DNA of 64,000 nucleotides from Desulfuromonadales bacterium (GCA_030145195.1 JAQYVY010000015.1:1-64000); one strand, 5' to 3'. Positions 41,600 through 53,009 are shown, counted from the stretch's first letter. The notes: generated by a model from the letters alone, not told the origin. Program-made: numbers and translations.

Positions 41600-42531
41600 T
41601 AAGCACTCCCTTCAGAAATCACAGCTTTTTTGCTTGCACCGGAACGATAGTCATCCCAAAAGATCAGGATCGGGCTGGCGACAAAAATCGAGGAATAGGT
41701 ACCAACCAGAACACCGATCAGCAAGGCAAAAGCGAAGTTGTGGATCACGCCACCACCGAAGACAAAGAGTGCCAGCACCACCAGCAAAGTCGTGCCGGAG
41801 GTCAGGATGGTTCGTGACAGCGTTTCATTAACAGAACGATTGACCACGGTTAAGAAGCCTTTTTTCTGGTGCTTGCCATAATTCTCACGAATACGGTCAT
41901 AGACGATGATCGTATCGTTAAGAGAATAACCGATAATAGCAAGGAACGCGGCGATGATCGGCAGGTCGATCTCACGGCCGGACAGAGAAAAAGCGCCGAG
42001 AGTGATCAGGACATCATGCAGCAAAGCAACGATCGCACCGACCGCAAAGCGGAATTCGAACCGCCAGGTGATGTAGATCAGGATACCAAGCATGGCATAA
42101 ACAATCGAGAGAATCCCTTTTTGACGCAGGTCTTTGCCAACTTGCGGGCCGACCATTTCAACCCGGCGGATATCAACTTGACCTTTACCGTAAGAGGTCT
42201 CAAGGCTCTTGGAAATGAGTAGGGACAAACCCTTACTTTCAACACTTGACTCCTGAACCCGGACCAGGAATTCATTCGGGTTATCACCGAAACGCTGAAC
42301 GACGACCGCACCGAGCTCAAGACCACCCATGGCCTCTTTGATTTTCGCAGCGTCGGTGTCTGCAGAGAACTTGACCTGCACCAGAGTACCACCGACGAAA
42401 TCAATGCCGTAGTTCGGCCCTTTTATCACCAGAGACGCCAGTCCAATCAGGATGACAATTCCTGACAGAATCAGGGCCAGCTTGCGCTTACCGACAAAAT
42501 CTATATTAATATCATGTTTAACTATCTGCAT
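41599..42531 (-). CDS. secF: Protein translocase subunit SecF
   Basis: 310-aa inner-membrane RND-like subunit; with SecD and YajC it uses the proton gradient to assist late translocation. Six TM; GPNYGIDFVGGTLVQVKFSA, RFEFRFAVGAIVALLHDVLI, AIIGYSLNDTIIVYDRIREN and LTSGTTLLVVLALFVFGG are conserved. Starts 10 bp after the secD stop. Confidence 0.96.
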   Translation of the reverse strand: MQIVKHDINIDFVGKRKLALILSGIVILIGLASLVIKGPNYGIDFVGGTLVQVKFSADTDAAKIKEAMGGLELGAVVVQRFGDNPNEFLVRVQESSVESKGLSLLISKSLETSYGKGQVDIRRVEMVGPQVGKDLRQKGILSIVYAMLGILIYITWRFEFRFAVGAIVALLHDVLITLGAFSLSGREIDLPIIAAFLAIIGYSLNDTIIVYDRIRENYGKHQKKGFLTVVNRSVNETLSRTILTSGTTLLVVLALFVFGGGVIHNFAFALLIGVLVGTYSSIFVASPILIFWDDYRSGASKKAVISEGSA

Positions 42532-42540
42532 TGACTGCTC

Positions 42541-44139
42541 CTAGATGCTCAGACGATCTACCGTGCGCCGCGACAAGAATAAATCGAAAATCAGTCGCGA
42601 AACGAAAATGGCCGTAAAGAGAGAAGCGAGAATACCCACGGAGAGGGTCACAGCAAAACCTTTGACCGGACCGGTACCGAACTGGAAGAGAACCAGCGCA
42701 GCAATCAGGGTGGTAATATTGGCGTCAATAATGGTCATGAACGCCTTGGCGTAGCCTGCCTCAATAGCCGCTTTAACGGTGCGTCCCAGCCGTAACTCTT
42801 CACGGATACGCTCAAAGATCAACACGTTGGCATCGACTGCCATACCGACGGTCAGAACGATACCAGCAATTCCGGGAAGCGTTAAAGTGGCACCCAGGAT
42901 TGACAACATGGCCATGATAAAAATCAGGTTCAGGATCAACACCACGTTGGCGACCAAGCCAGACAGTCGGTAGTAAATTAACATGGCCAGCACGACCAGA
43001 AAGCCGCCGATCAAAATCGAGAGCATTCCCTGGTTGATTGAATCCTGTCCAAGCGAGGGGCCAACCGTCCGGTTCTCAAGGATATTAACCGGAGCGGGCA
43101 ATGAACCGGCACGTAATACGATTGCCAGATCGGTCGCTTCCTGCTCGGAAAAGCTGCCGCTGACCTGAGCACTGCCACCAGAGATGCGCTCCCGAATCAC
43201 CGGAGCGGAATAGACGGTGTCATCAAGCACGATAGCCATGCGACGATTAATATTGGAGGCCGTAATCTGGTCGAAACGCTTGGCACCGACAGAGTTGAAG
43301 TCGATAGCGACATACGGTTCGTTAAAGCGATTATCAATCCGTACTTGAGCATTGGAGAGCAAATCACCAGTCAGAACGGTCTTATTTTCAACAACCAGTG
43401 GCACTTCCGTCACCACACCGGTACGGTTGTCAACCCGACGCTCATAGAGCAACTGTCCACCTTGCGGCAGATTCCCGGCGGCAGCATCCTGCGGACTAAC
43501 ACCCTCCATAACCATTTTGAATTCGAGAAGAGCCGTCTTGCCGAGCAAATCGATAGCGCGTTGCGGATCCTTGATTCCCGGCAACTGAATCAAAATACGA
43601 TTATCAGCCTGACGCTGCAGTGTCGGCTCACTCACGCCAAACTCGTCAACACGATTGCGCAAGGTTTCAAGCGCCTGACGAACCGCAAATTCCTTGATCT
43701 CGGCGATTTCGTTGTCACTCAAACGGTAATGTTTCTGAACATAGCCGCCCTCGGCGGTCAGTGTCATTGTCTCCAGACTGGGGAAGCTCTCATCCATTAT
43801 GGCGTCAACCTGAAGACCGGCTTCTTCATCATAGACGGTCACAACGATTCTTTCCCCAGAAGAACGATCGACCCGTTTGAAAATGATATCCTTTTCACGG
43901 AGCAGATCATCGGTCTGGTCGACAATCGTATCAAGACGACTCTCCACCGCTTTATCGGCGTCGACGCCGAGCACCAGATGCATACCACCCTGCAGGTCGA
44001 GGCCCAGATGGATCGGGTCAAAAGCCTTACGCCACAAATCCGGCAAGTTGTCGCCGAAAAGTGTCGGTCCGAGAGAACCCAGAGCTAACACAAGACAGCT
44101 CAGAACCACGCAGGTCCTAATTTTGAGACTATTGGACAT
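42541..44139 (-). CDS. secD: Protein translocase subunit SecD
   Basis: 532 aa. Start taken at MSNSLKIRTCVVLSCLVLAL, with AAGGAG 11 nt upstream. FDPIHLGLDLQGGMHLVLGV opens the periplasmic P1 domain; LRNRVDEFGVSEPTLQRQAD and IQLPGIKDPQRAIDLLGKTA follow; AGIVLTVGMAVDANVLIFER and GYAKAFMTIIDANITTLIAA are the TM4-TM5 signatures. Normal length for a separate SecD. Confidence 0.96.
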   Translation of the reverse strand: MSNSLKIRTCVVLSCLVLALGSLGPTLFGDNLPDLWRKAFDPIHLGLDLQGGMHLVLGVDADKAVESRLDTIVDQTDDLLREKDIIFKRVDRSSGERIVVTVYDEEAGLQVDAIMDESFPSLETMTLTAEGGYVQKHYRLSDNEIAEIKEFAVRQALETLRNRVDEFGVSEPTLQRQADNRILIQLPGIKDPQRAIDLLGKTALLEFKMVMEGVSPQDAAAGNLPQGGQLLYERRVDNRTGVVTEVPLVVENKTVLTGDLLSNAQVRIDNRFNEPYVAIDFNSVGAKRFDQITASNINRRMAIVLDDTVYSAPVIRERISGGSAQVSGSFSEQEATDLAIVLRAGSLPAPVNILENRTVGPSLGQDSINQGMLSILIGGFLVVLAMLIYYRLSGLVANVVLILNLIFIMAMLSILGATLTLPGIAGIVLTVGMAVDANVLIFERIREELRLGRTVKAAIEAGYAKAFMTIIDANITTLIAALVLFQFGTGPVKGFAVTLSVGILASLFTAIFVSRLIFDLFLSRRTVDRLSI

Positions 44140-44208
44140 TTCTGTTGCATCTCCTTCCAAACAACCCATTCACAACGGGTCGTTTTGAGGTATGGCTTTG
44201 AATTAAAG

Positions 44209-44541
44209 TTATTCGGCCAGCGCTTCAGTCTGGGCACCAACAATTGAGCTACGATTGACTTTAATGCGCACGCCGCTCGAAATCTCCAAGGTTGCCAGAG
44301 TGTCCTGGACAGCAACGACCTTGGCATGTATCCCACCCGCAGTAATGACCTGATCGCCAGCCTTGAGACTGTCAATCAGTGTTTTGTGCTGTTTGGCACG
44401 CTTCTGCTGCGGACGAATCAGCAGCATGTAAAAGATTGCAAACATAATGAGCAGCATGAAAATGCCTTCAGCACCGCCGCCTGCTTGTTCTCCGCCAGCG
44501 CCAGCGCCACCAGCCATGGCATATGCATTTGTTGCGAACAT
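44209..44541 (-). CDS. yajC: Preprotein translocase subunit YajC
   Basis: 110-aa single-TM protein; FMLLIMFAIFYMLLIRPQQK RAKQHKTLI is the family core, followed by a KOW-like beta domain (LKAGDQVITAGGIHAKVV). GGGAGG 7 nt before the ATG. The Gly/Ala/Glu-rich stretch before the TM is typical. Between tgt and secD. Confidence 0.95.
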   Translation of the reverse strand: MFATNAYAMAGGAGAGGEQAGGGAEGIFMLLIMFAIFYMLLIRPQQKRAKQHKTLIDSLKAGDQVITAGGIHAKVVAVQDTLATLEISSGVRIKVNRSSIVGAQTEALAE

Positions 44542-44605
44542 AATGTGTCCTCCCTTAAAAAGACAATTTTTGGTTGTCAGTCAATTAGATAACCGGTAAA
44601 AGCCC

Positions 44606-45945
<1,340 letters not shown>

Positions 45946-45968
45946 TTTCGGTTTCAGGTCTGGTGTAA

Positions 45969-47000
45969 CTATTCAATCAGCATGCAGTCACCATAGCTGA
46001 AGAAACGGTATCGCTGCGCGACGGCTTCACAGTAAGCCTCAAGAATAAATTCACGTCCGGCGAAGGCAGAGACCAACACCAGCAAGGTTGATTTAGGCAG
46101 ATGAAAGTTGGTAAAGAGTGCATCCACCAGTCGGAATTGGAACCCCGGCTGGATAAAAAGATCCGTCTCGCCAGAGCCAGGATTTAGTCTCCCTTCTGCA
46201 TCAACAGCATATTCAAGAGTACGGGTGACCGTCGTGCCAAGAGCCACGATCCTACGTCCTTCTGCTCGCGCCAGGTTAATTTTTTCAGCCGTTGATTGCG
46301 GAACCTCATAGACTTCACTATGCATGCGATGATCCTGTAGATTCTCGACCCGAACCGGCAAGAAGGTCCCTGGTCCGACATGCAAAGTCAAACCACAAAC
46401 ATCAATATTCCGCTTCGCCATCAAGTCGAAGGTCTCTTCGCTGAAATGCAACCCAGCCGTCGGGGCAGCAACAGCCCCGACATTATTGGCAAAAACCGTC
46501 TGGTAACGCTCCCGATCCAATTCGCAATCGTTGCGTTTTATATATGGCGGCAAGGGGATATGCCCGATCTGATCCAGCTTTTCAAAAAAATCACCGACGC
46601 AGTGGAAACGCACCAGCCGATCACCGTCCTCTTCTACCGCGGTAACTTCGCCCGAGAAGTTCTCTGCAAAAATAATTTCACAACCTACCCGGGCCGACTT
46701 CGAACTTTTAGTTAAACACCGCCAGGTATTCGTCGCCACATCAACCTGACGAATCAGCAACACTTCAATTCGGCCGCCACTCTGCTTTTGTCCAAGCAAA
46801 CGGGCCGGAAAAACACGCGTCTCATTGCGAACCAGCAGGTCGCCATCTCGCAACAGCGCAGGCAGATCAGCAAACTGCTCATGAGCAATCCGCCTTTCGG
46901 TCCGAACCAGATGCAATAACCTCGATGATGAACGCTGTACCGCGGGCTCCTGAGCAATCAGATCCTCAGGCAACAGGAAATCGAAATCGGACAGCAGCAT
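45969..47000 (-). CDS. queA: S-adenosylmethionine:tRNA ribosyltransferase-isomerase
   Basis: Converts preQ1-tRNA to epoxyqueuosine-tRNA using the ribosyl part of SAM. N-terminal LSDFDFLLPEDLIAQEPAVQ, LLVRNETRVFPARLLGQK, VAAPTAGLHFSEETFDLM, LTLHVGPGTFLPVRVENL and LFTNFHLPKSTLLVLVSAF are all diagnostic. 343 aa. Precedes tgt, giving the usual queA-tgt-yajC-secDF order. Confidence 0.96.
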   Translation of the reverse strand: MLLSDFDFLLPEDLIAQEPAVQRSSSRLLHLVRTERRIAHEQFADLPALLRDGDLLVRNETRVFPARLLGQKQSGGRIEVLLIRQVDVATNTWRCLTKSSKSARVGCEIIFAENFSGEVTAVEEDGDRLVRFHCVGDFFEKLDQIGHIPLPPYIKRNDCELDRERYQTVFANNVGAVAAPTAGLHFSEETFDLMAKRNIDVCGLTLHVGPGTFLPVRVENLQDHRMHSEVYEVPQSTAEKINLARAEGRRIVALGTTVTRTLEYAVDAEGRLNPGSGETDLFIQPGFQFRLVDALFTNFHLPKSTLLVLVSAFAGREFILEAYCEAVAQRYRFFSYGDCMLIE

Positions 47001-47041
47001 CAGTGATTATCTCTTGTATGCATACATGTATTCATATAAGT

Positions 47042-47236
47042 TTAAGAAACTCTAAACGCGTAAACGATCAGTAGCCCAATAACCATAAAAAACAAACCGA
47101 GGCCACGCAGGGTCTGATCGCTCAGCAAAAACAGTTGACTCAACACCTGCTTGACCGCCTTCGGCGAGAGAAACCAGGGGATTCCCTCTACGATCAGCAC
47201 GACACCAATGACAACAATGAGAAAATTAAAAGACAT
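47042..47236 (-). CDS. DUF2065 small membrane protein
   Basis: 64 aa, two TM segments (LIVVIGVVLIVEGIPWFLSP and LGLFFMVIGLLIVYAF) joined by QVLSQLFLLSDQTLRGLG; matches the YjeT/DUF2065 pattern (GxxLxxEGxPxxxxP .. LRxxGL). Function unknown. 41 bp upstream of queA and the apparent first gene of that operon. Confidence 0.8.
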   Translation of the reverse strand: MSFNFLIVVIGVVLIVEGIPWFLSPKAVKQVLSQLFLLSDQTLRGLGLFFMVIGLLIVYAFRVS

Positions 47237-47427
47237 TTTTTAATAACCGTGGAGACTTGAGGTCTTTGTGGCGTATTCTTTGCAAACTACTCTTATGATA
47301 AACATGGCGATAGTGTGGTAAAGGTAATGAGAGCATACGGATGTCCTCAAGATGGAAGCACGATATCGTATAGACATGCACCATAAGTGTCAAGTCGGCC
47401 ACCAAATCCGCACAAATAGTGACCTGC

Positions 47428-47456
47428 TTGACACACTATCAGGCTCGTCATATAAC
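47428..47456 (+). promoter_or_regulatory. Promoter of the HD-GYP/GGDEF gene pair
   Basis: TTGACA (47428-47433), 17-bp spacer, TATAAC (47451-47456). Predicted start ~47463, 62 nt ahead of the ATG. Confidence 0.75.
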
Positions 47457-47524
47457 GGCACGCTCGCGATTTAACGTAACTTTTGCAACTCAGCTTTAAG
47501 GCTGACACTAATTATCTTTGGTAT

Positions 47525-49567
47525 ATGAACTCACTTAAAATTAAATTCCTGGGATTATCTGGTCTCATCCTCATGATCGCTATCAGCCTGACGACCTGGT
47601 ACAACTTGCAGACCCAGAAAGCCCTTCTCAGCAAACTGGCCGCCGAGCATGGTCGTCTGCTTGCAGAGACAGTCCGCAACAGTATTATTACTGACATGGC
47701 TAACGGTAAAAATGATCGTGTCAGCCATATTCTCGGCAAGATCAACAACGAACCGGCGATCAAGGATGTCCGAATCTTTGATGAGTCTGGTCGCGTCTTA
47801 ATGTCTGCAAAACAAAATGAAATCGGAGACTTAGTTTCCACTGCGGAACTGATGGCCTACCGTACCGGCAATTTTGCATTTCAATCCAATTTGGGTGACC
47901 ACAATCACTTCAACTCACTGGTCCCAATACAGAATGCTCCAGCCTGCTATGCCTGCCACGATGCATCAATCAAAATTCTGGGTGTTCTGAACCTGAGTCT
48001 TTCTCTCGAAGAGTTGGCACATATGCAAAGCAGCGGTCGTAACGCGACCATGATTGCCTCTGGTGTCATGCTGATCATTCTGGTCCTGACCATTACGGCT
48101 TTCCTGCTGGTCTATGTCGATGCACCGATTCGCAAACTGGTCACGGCCATGGACCATGTCGAAAAGGGCCAGTTTGAGCATGCACACACGACCGTCAGCA
48201 GCTCCGACGAAATGACCATGCTCTCTTCAAAGTTCAACTACATGGTGCAACGACTTCGAGAATTGATGGATAGCACCATCAAAAATGAGCGTGAACTCGC
48301 TGTCAGTCAGGAAAAACTGGCACACAACGAAGAAGTTCAGGCCATGAACATCGCCCTTGAAGAGCGACTCAAGGAAATCGAATATCTCAATATCAATCTT
48401 GAAGAACGCATTGAAGAGATCGAAGAGGCAAACTTCAAGATTGCCGACTTAGCCAGCGAATTGGAAGAGAAGAACATCGGTCTCAGTGAGGCGGTGGATC
48501 GCTTGCAGGCTCTTTATAAAATGGGCCTTGCGATTAACGCCACGATGGATCTGACCAAGCTGTTGGACCTGCTCAGCAGCAAGAGCATGGAAACCATGAA
48601 AGCACAAGTTGGCTATATCCTCATGTTAAACGACAAGACCGGCAATATGTTGGTTGGCGGTGCCGCTGGCATTTCCGATGAATTTGATCGCAGCATGGAA
48701 ATCCCGATAAAACCTGGCGGCGTTTCTTATTGGGTTATCAACAACAATCAGCCAAAGCTTCTGGATGAGGTTGACAAGGGCCGCGAGTTCAGCAAGATGA
48801 GCCGTCTCGGTTTTATTCGCGAATCGGTTATTTGCGCCCCCCTGACTGACAAAGAAAAGGTCATCGGCACTATCACTGTTGCCAATCCTCTAGACGGCAC
48901 CAGCTTCCTGTCTGCCGACCTTGAGCTACTAACTACCATTGCCGCGCAAGCGAGCGTTGCTATTCGCAACGCACGTCTCTACGAAGAGCAGCAGCATTCT
49001 TACCTCAATACAGTACAGGCACTGGTCTCAGCAATTGAAGCAAGCGACGCCTACACTCGCGGCCACTCTGATCGGGTGACTCGCTACAGTGTTGCCCTCG
49101 GCAAGAATCTTGGGCTCAAAGGCGACCCCCTCAAACGGCTTGAACAGGCGGCCATTCTGCACGACATTGGCAAGATCGGCATTGATGCCTCCATACTTCA
49201 CAAGAAAGGAAAATTGACGCCAGCAGACATCGACATTCTCAAGTTGCATCCCTCCATAGGTGTGCGTATACTTGAGCCGATAGGTTTTCTTGCGCCGATT
49301 CGTGATATTATCGAGCAGCACCACGAGCGTTACGATGGCAAAGGCTACCCGAATGGGCTGGAAGGTGATGATTGGCTTATTGAAGGGAAGATCCTGGCCG
49401 TCTGTGACACCTATGACGCGATGACTTCTGATCGCCCCTACCGAAAAGCTTTGCCTCATGAGGTTGCGGTTCAGGAAATCAGGGATCATTCCGGCAGTCA
49501 ATTTGACCCAGAGGTAGCAGCAGCTTTTGTTACTATGTGCATTGAGGGTCAGTTATTAAAATTATAA
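47525..49567 (+). CDS. Membrane HD-GYP phosphodiesterase with periplasmic CxxCH motif
   Basis: 680 aa. Start MNSLKIKFLGLSGLILMIAI (TM1). The periplasmic domain contains ACYACHD: Cys141, Cys144, His145, a c-type haem attachment motif. TM2 (~169-194), then HAMP (APIRKLVTAMDHVEKGQFEH), a coiled coil, a GAF domain (YKMGLAINATMDLTKLLDLL ..) and HD-GYP. The catalytic motifs are intact: HDIGKIGI (His546-Asp547) and HHERYDGKGYPNG (GYP at 607-609), so c-di-GMP hydrolysis is expected. The haem motif suggests redox or gas control, an inference. Nine bp upstream of the degenerate GGDEF gene. Confidence 0.9.
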   Translation: MNSLKIKFLGLSGLILMIAISLTTWYNLQTQKALLSKLAAEHGRLLAETVRNSIITDMANGKNDRVSHILGKINNEPAIKDVRIFDESGRVLMSAKQNEIGDLVSTAELMAYRTGNFAFQSNLGDHNHFNSLVPIQNAPACYACHDASIKILGVLNLSLSLEELAHMQSSGRNATMIASGVMLIILVLTITAFLLVYVDAPIRKLVTAMDHVEKGQFEHAHTTVSSSDEMTMLSSKFNYMVQRLRELMDSTIKNERELAVSQEKLAHNEEVQAMNIALEERLKEIEYLNINLEERIEEIEEANFKIADLASELEEKNIGLSEAVDRLQALYKMGLAINATMDLTKLLDLLSSKSMETMKAQVGYILMLNDKTGNMLVGGAAGISDEFDRSMEIPIKPGGVSYWVINNNQPKLLDEVDKGREFSKMSRLGFIRESVICAPLTDKEKVIGTITVANPLDGTSFLSADLELLTTIAAQASVAIRNARLYEEQQHSYLNTVQALVSAIEASDAYTRGHSDRVTRYSVALGKNLGLKGDPLKRLEQAAILHDIGKIGIDASILHKKGKLTPADIDILKLHPSIGVRILEPIGFLAPIRDIIEQHHERYDGKGYPNGLEGDDWLIEGKILAVCDTYDAMTSDRPYRKALPHEVAVQEIRDHSGSQFDPEVAAAFVTMCIEGQLLKL

Positions 49568-49576
49568 TGGCCTCCG

Positions 49577-51778
49577 ATGAAAACTGCTGACTCTCCATCC
49601 TCTTCGTCAAGACCGAAGCACTTTCGCTCCCTGCGAAGGAAAATATTCTTCCCTTTTCTGGTTCTGCTGCTGTTATTCGGGGTATCCGCAATCCTGGGGT
49701 CTTTGCATCTGGCACGGACTTCCTTCATGAACAGTGCAGATGAACGGCTTTCTGCTGCTCAAGAAGTTCTCTTTCGGGAATTCAAAAAGCAGGAGATCAT
49801 TCTGCAAACATATGCCACCTTCCTCCAACAGTTCCAATCATTGGCAGAACGGGCTGAGTTCTCTACTGAGACCGGAATTCTTCAGGACAAATTTTTCAAT
49901 TCTCTTGAAAAAGCCAATATTTCAACATCGTTCTACCCGGCTGACATCAAAGGCATCATTGAATTTGAGTCACTAATAGCACTCTTCGACCAGGTGCGCC
50001 GAAGCAATCAGGCCCGCTTTCGCTATACCAACGATTTCGGCGGTTCTCCGACCCTGATGGTTGCAGCACCACTCTACGCCCACGGAGAAATCACTCGTAT
50101 CCTCCTGCTACAGACAACGATGGGAGATGCTTTTCTGCGCGAAATCGCCTCATCCCTGAATGTTACTGCAACATTGATGAATATCGAAGGGATCACCCTG
50201 GCGCAAAGCCATGCGGATGCAACCAATTTAAACCTGACCCCAGATCAGATCAACTTTATTGGCAGCGGTAAAAAACTCTATATCGACCACAATGGACCGA
50301 ACGGTGCGGAGCGACACCAATATTCAGCCATCCCCCTAGGCAGTAGCGATATGGTCCTGTTATCGTTGGAAGCATCCCTCAAACGAAACACTGAACTCCA
50401 GAATGAAATGCTCGTCCGCTTGATCTTAGTCGTACTGGCATCGATCATTCTTGGAGTTATCATCTACTTTCGTATCATCGACAGCATCACGCGACCAGTT
50501 CGTGAGTTACGCAACGCAACCGAAGCTATAAGTCGCGGCGACCTGAACTACCGCATTATCGACATACCTTCTGATGAATTTGGGCAGATTTCCCAATCGT
50601 TCAATCAGATGGCAGAAGACCTTGAGTCATCCTACCAAGAGCGTTCCAGCAAGGACATCGCCGATGCTATAGCTATGCAAGAAGTCAAGACTCACGCCCT
50701 TTTGGAGAAAAAAGAGCGCGAACGTGACAAGCTTAATTATGAGCTAAGCATCCTGCAACGGGAATCCTCCGCGCTTTACCAGTTGAACCAAGCGATGACC
50801 TCAGCCATGGCGCTAACGTCCCTGTTCGACCGTATTCTTCAAGTCATGAATGAAATTCTGAGCTGTGACCATATTGTACTCTTAGCTTACAATCCCGGCG
50901 ACAGCGCGCTAGAGGTCGTCCGAACAGCCGGATTGGATGAGGAGGTTCTCAGCAACATTCGTTTTACCTTCGATCAGGGAATTACGGGTGAAGCCGCCCA
51001 GAGTCAGAGAATGATCTATATCAAGGACCTTGATAAGGACGAACGCAATTTAAGCTACCATGGACAGATCGTCACCCGCGGTTCAATGATCTCCGTTCCA
51101 CTGATCGTCAAAGGGCGATTGGTCGGTATTATCAATCTGCACAAAAAACAAATTGAAGCATTCTCCGCCTCCGAACTAAAACTTATTCAAGCCGTTGCCA
51201 ACCAGACTGCCATTGCGATTGATAATGCTCAACTTTTTGAAAAAACACGTGACTTGAGCAATACAGACGAACTGACTGGACTCTCCAACCGCAAATATTT
51301 CCAGACGATTTTAAAACGAGAGGTAGCCCAGGCCCGACGCTTCAGTTCAATTTTTTCAATCATTATGTGCGATATAGATAATTTCAAGGACCACAATGAA
51401 AAATTCGGCCGAATGCGGTGTGATGCGCTGTTGCGTCAGGTCGGTCAGACTCTTTTGAAAAACACGCGAGGCATCGATCTCGTCTGTCGCTTTGGCAACG
51501 AGCAGTTTGTAATACTGTTACCAAAAACTGACAAAAACGGTGGAGTAGCGGCCGCGGAGAAGTTGCGCAAGCATGTTGAGCAAGAAGACTTTGCCAAAAA
51601 CATTGAAGGCATATCGAGTATCAACCTGTCCATGTCGTTCGGCGTCACCATATTTCCAGGTGACAGTAAGAACATCTACGAACTGCTTAATCTGGCTGAT
51701 CGTGCGCTCTATGAAGCCAAACAGGACGGCCATAACTGTACTGTAGCGTGGCAAGGGGCGAGACCAGGGCTGGAGTGA
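49577..51778 (+). CDS. Membrane sensor with degenerate GGDEF domain and intact I-site
   Basis: 733 aa. TM1 (IFFPFLVLLLLFGVSAILG), a periplasmic Cache-like domain (residues ~45-275), TM2 (LILVVLASIILGVIIYFRI), HAMP (ITRPVRELRNATEAISRGDL), coiled coil, GAF (YQLNQAMTSAMALTSLFDRI .. AIDNAQLFE) and GGDEF (~570-725, DELTGLSNRKYFQTILKREV). The signature is GNEQF at 640-644 instead of GGDEF/GGEEF, losing the second Gly and the fourth-position Glu. The inhibitory RxxD site five residues ahead (R631-G-I-D634) is intact. I infer a c-di-GMP receptor without cyclase activity, probably acting with the HD-GYP protein encoded just upstream. Confidence 0.87.
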   Translation: MKTADSPSSSSRPKHFRSLRRKIFFPFLVLLLLFGVSAILGSLHLARTSFMNSADERLSAAQEVLFREFKKQEIILQTYATFLQQFQSLAERAEFSTETGILQDKFFNSLEKANISTSFYPADIKGIIEFESLIALFDQVRRSNQARFRYTNDFGGSPTLMVAAPLYAHGEITRILLLQTTMGDAFLREIASSLNVTATLMNIEGITLAQSHADATNLNLTPDQINFIGSGKKLYIDHNGPNGAERHQYSAIPLGSSDMVLLSLEASLKRNTELQNEMLVRLILVVLASIILGVIIYFRIIDSITRPVRELRNATEAISRGDLNYRIIDIPSDEFGQISQSFNQMAEDLESSYQERSSKDIADAIAMQEVKTHALLEKKERERDKLNYELSILQRESSALYQLNQAMTSAMALTSLFDRILQVMNEILSCDHIVLLAYNPGDSALEVVRTAGLDEEVLSNIRFTFDQGITGEAAQSQRMIYIKDLDKDERNLSYHGQIVTRGSMISVPLIVKGRLVGIINLHKKQIEAFSASELKLIQAVANQTAIAIDNAQLFEKTRDLSNTDELTGLSNRKYFQTILKREVAQARRFSSIFSIIMCDIDNFKDHNEKFGRMRCDALLRQVGQTLLKNTRGIDLVCRFGNEQFVILLPKTDKNGGVAAAEKLRKHVEQEDFAKNIEGISSINLSMSFGVTIFPGDSKNIYELLNLADRALYEAKQDGHNCTVAWQGARPGLE

Positions 51779-51821
51779 TACAACCGGCGTGAGCGTAACT
51801 TATAAACGTCAATAACGAACA

Positions 51822-51867
51822 ATCAAAAGAGAAGGCCACCTCATTACAGGTGGCCTTCTCTTTTGAT
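51822..51867. terminator. Bidirectional terminator between GGDEF gene and argC
   Basis: 20-bp perfect stem ATCAAAAGAGAAGGCCACCT / AGGTGGCCTTCTCTTTTGAT with a 6-nt loop; A-run on the left and T-run on the right serve both convergent genes. Confidence 0.9.
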
Positions 51868-51884
51868 AATATTTACGTCCAATC

Positions 51885-52922
51885 TCAGGGGAAAAGCGGT
51901 GACTGTAACAGGCCGGTCTCTTCCGGTAAACCGAGCATCAGGTTCATATTCTGCAGAGCCTGACCGGCGGCGCCTTTGACCAGATTATCAATGGCGGAAA
52001 CGACAATGACACGGTTGGTACGCGGGTCAAAAACCAGCCCGATATCGCAGTAATTGCTCCCCCTTACCTGAGAAATATTCGGCAACACTCCCGTAGGCAA
52101 CACCCGGACAAAAGGCTCCTCGGCATATTTCTCCTGATACAACGAAAGGAGCTCTTCCTGATTCAACGGAGTCGCAAGCGAGGCATAACAGGTACTAAGA
52201 ATCCCTCGAGTAGCGGGAACTAAATGTGGGCTAAAGCTGACCACGACATCGCTTCCCGCCACCCGACTCAAGGTTTGTTCAATTTCCGGGAGATGCCTGT
52301 GGCGCGGCAGGCCATAAGCCTTGAAGCCTTCATTGACTTCGCAATAGAGCGTATCAACCTTGGCCGCACGTCCGGCACCACTGGTCCCTGACTTGCTGTC
52401 GATGATAATCGTCGCTGGATCAATCAGACTCTTTTGCAGCAAGGGAGCCAAAGCCAGAGCCACACTGGTTGGATAACACCCTGGATTAGCTACAAGACGC
52501 GCGGCAGGAATCTGCTCTCTGAAAAGCTCAGGTAAACCGTAAACCGCCTCATCAAGAAGATTTTTCGCAGTATGTTCCTGATACCACTCGGCATAGACCT
52601 CAGCATCGCTAATTCGAAAGTCTGCCGACAGGTCGACAACCCGACAGCCCGCAGCCAGCAGATCTGGAACCATCGACATCGCCGCCTGATGAGGTACCGC
52701 AGTAAACACCAGGTCGACCCGACCGGCTAAAGCAGCAGGATCAACATCTTCAAATATCAGATCAAAGACACCACGCAACGACGGGAACACCTCTGCAACC
52801 GACTGACCGGCATACTGCCTTGAAGTCACTGCGACAAGCTCTGCCTCAGGATGTCTTGCCAACAAACGCAGCAACTCCACTCCGGTGTAACCACTGGCGC
52901 CTATCACTGCAATTCGATGCAT
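51885..52922 (-). CDS. argC: N-acetyl-gamma-glutamyl-phosphate reductase
   Basis: Third step of arginine synthesis, NADPH-dependent. [20 protein letters not shown] (dinucleotide fold), catalytic Cys in [56 protein letters not shown] and [13 protein letters not shown]. 345 aa. AAGGAGG ahead of the ATG. Downstream of rplM-rpsI, but a palindrome at 52941-52972 separates it from rpsI. Confidence 0.96.
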   Translation of the reverse strand: MHRIAVIGASGYTGVELLRLLARHPEAELVAVTSRQYAGQSVAEVFPSLRGVFDLIFEDVDPAALAGRVDLVFTAVPHQAAMSMVPDLLAAGCRVVDLSADFRISDAEVYAEWYQEHTAKNLLDEAVYGLPELFREQIPAARLVANPGCYPTSVALALAPLLQKSLIDPATIIIDSKSGTSGAGRAAKVDTLYCEVNEGFKAYGLPRHRHLPEIEQTLSRVAGSDVVVSFSPHLVPATRGILSTCYASLATPLNQEELLSLYQEKYAEEPFVRVLPTGVLPNISQVRGSNYCDIGLVFDPRTNRVIVVSAIDNLVKGAAGQALQNMNLMLGLPEETGLLQSPLFP

Positions 52923-52940
52923 AGTAGCCTCCTTAAAACA

Positions 52941-52972
52941 GTAATAGGGAAACCCGCGGGTTTCCCTATTAC
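52941..52972 (-). terminator. Perfect 32-bp palindrome between rpsI and argC
   Basis: GTAATAGGGAAACCCG followed directly by its reverse complement (16-bp arms, no spacer). It has no long T-run, so it may act as a partial terminator or processing site for rpsI while allowing argC read-through. Confidence 0.65.
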
Positions 52973-53009
52973 AGCCAAATATTCCAAGCGACCAAAAGGT
53001 CGCAGGGCA

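Noticed and set aside
43345-44088. 247-aa frame antisense to secD
   Set aside because: Shadow frame; secD on the other strand is unmistakable.
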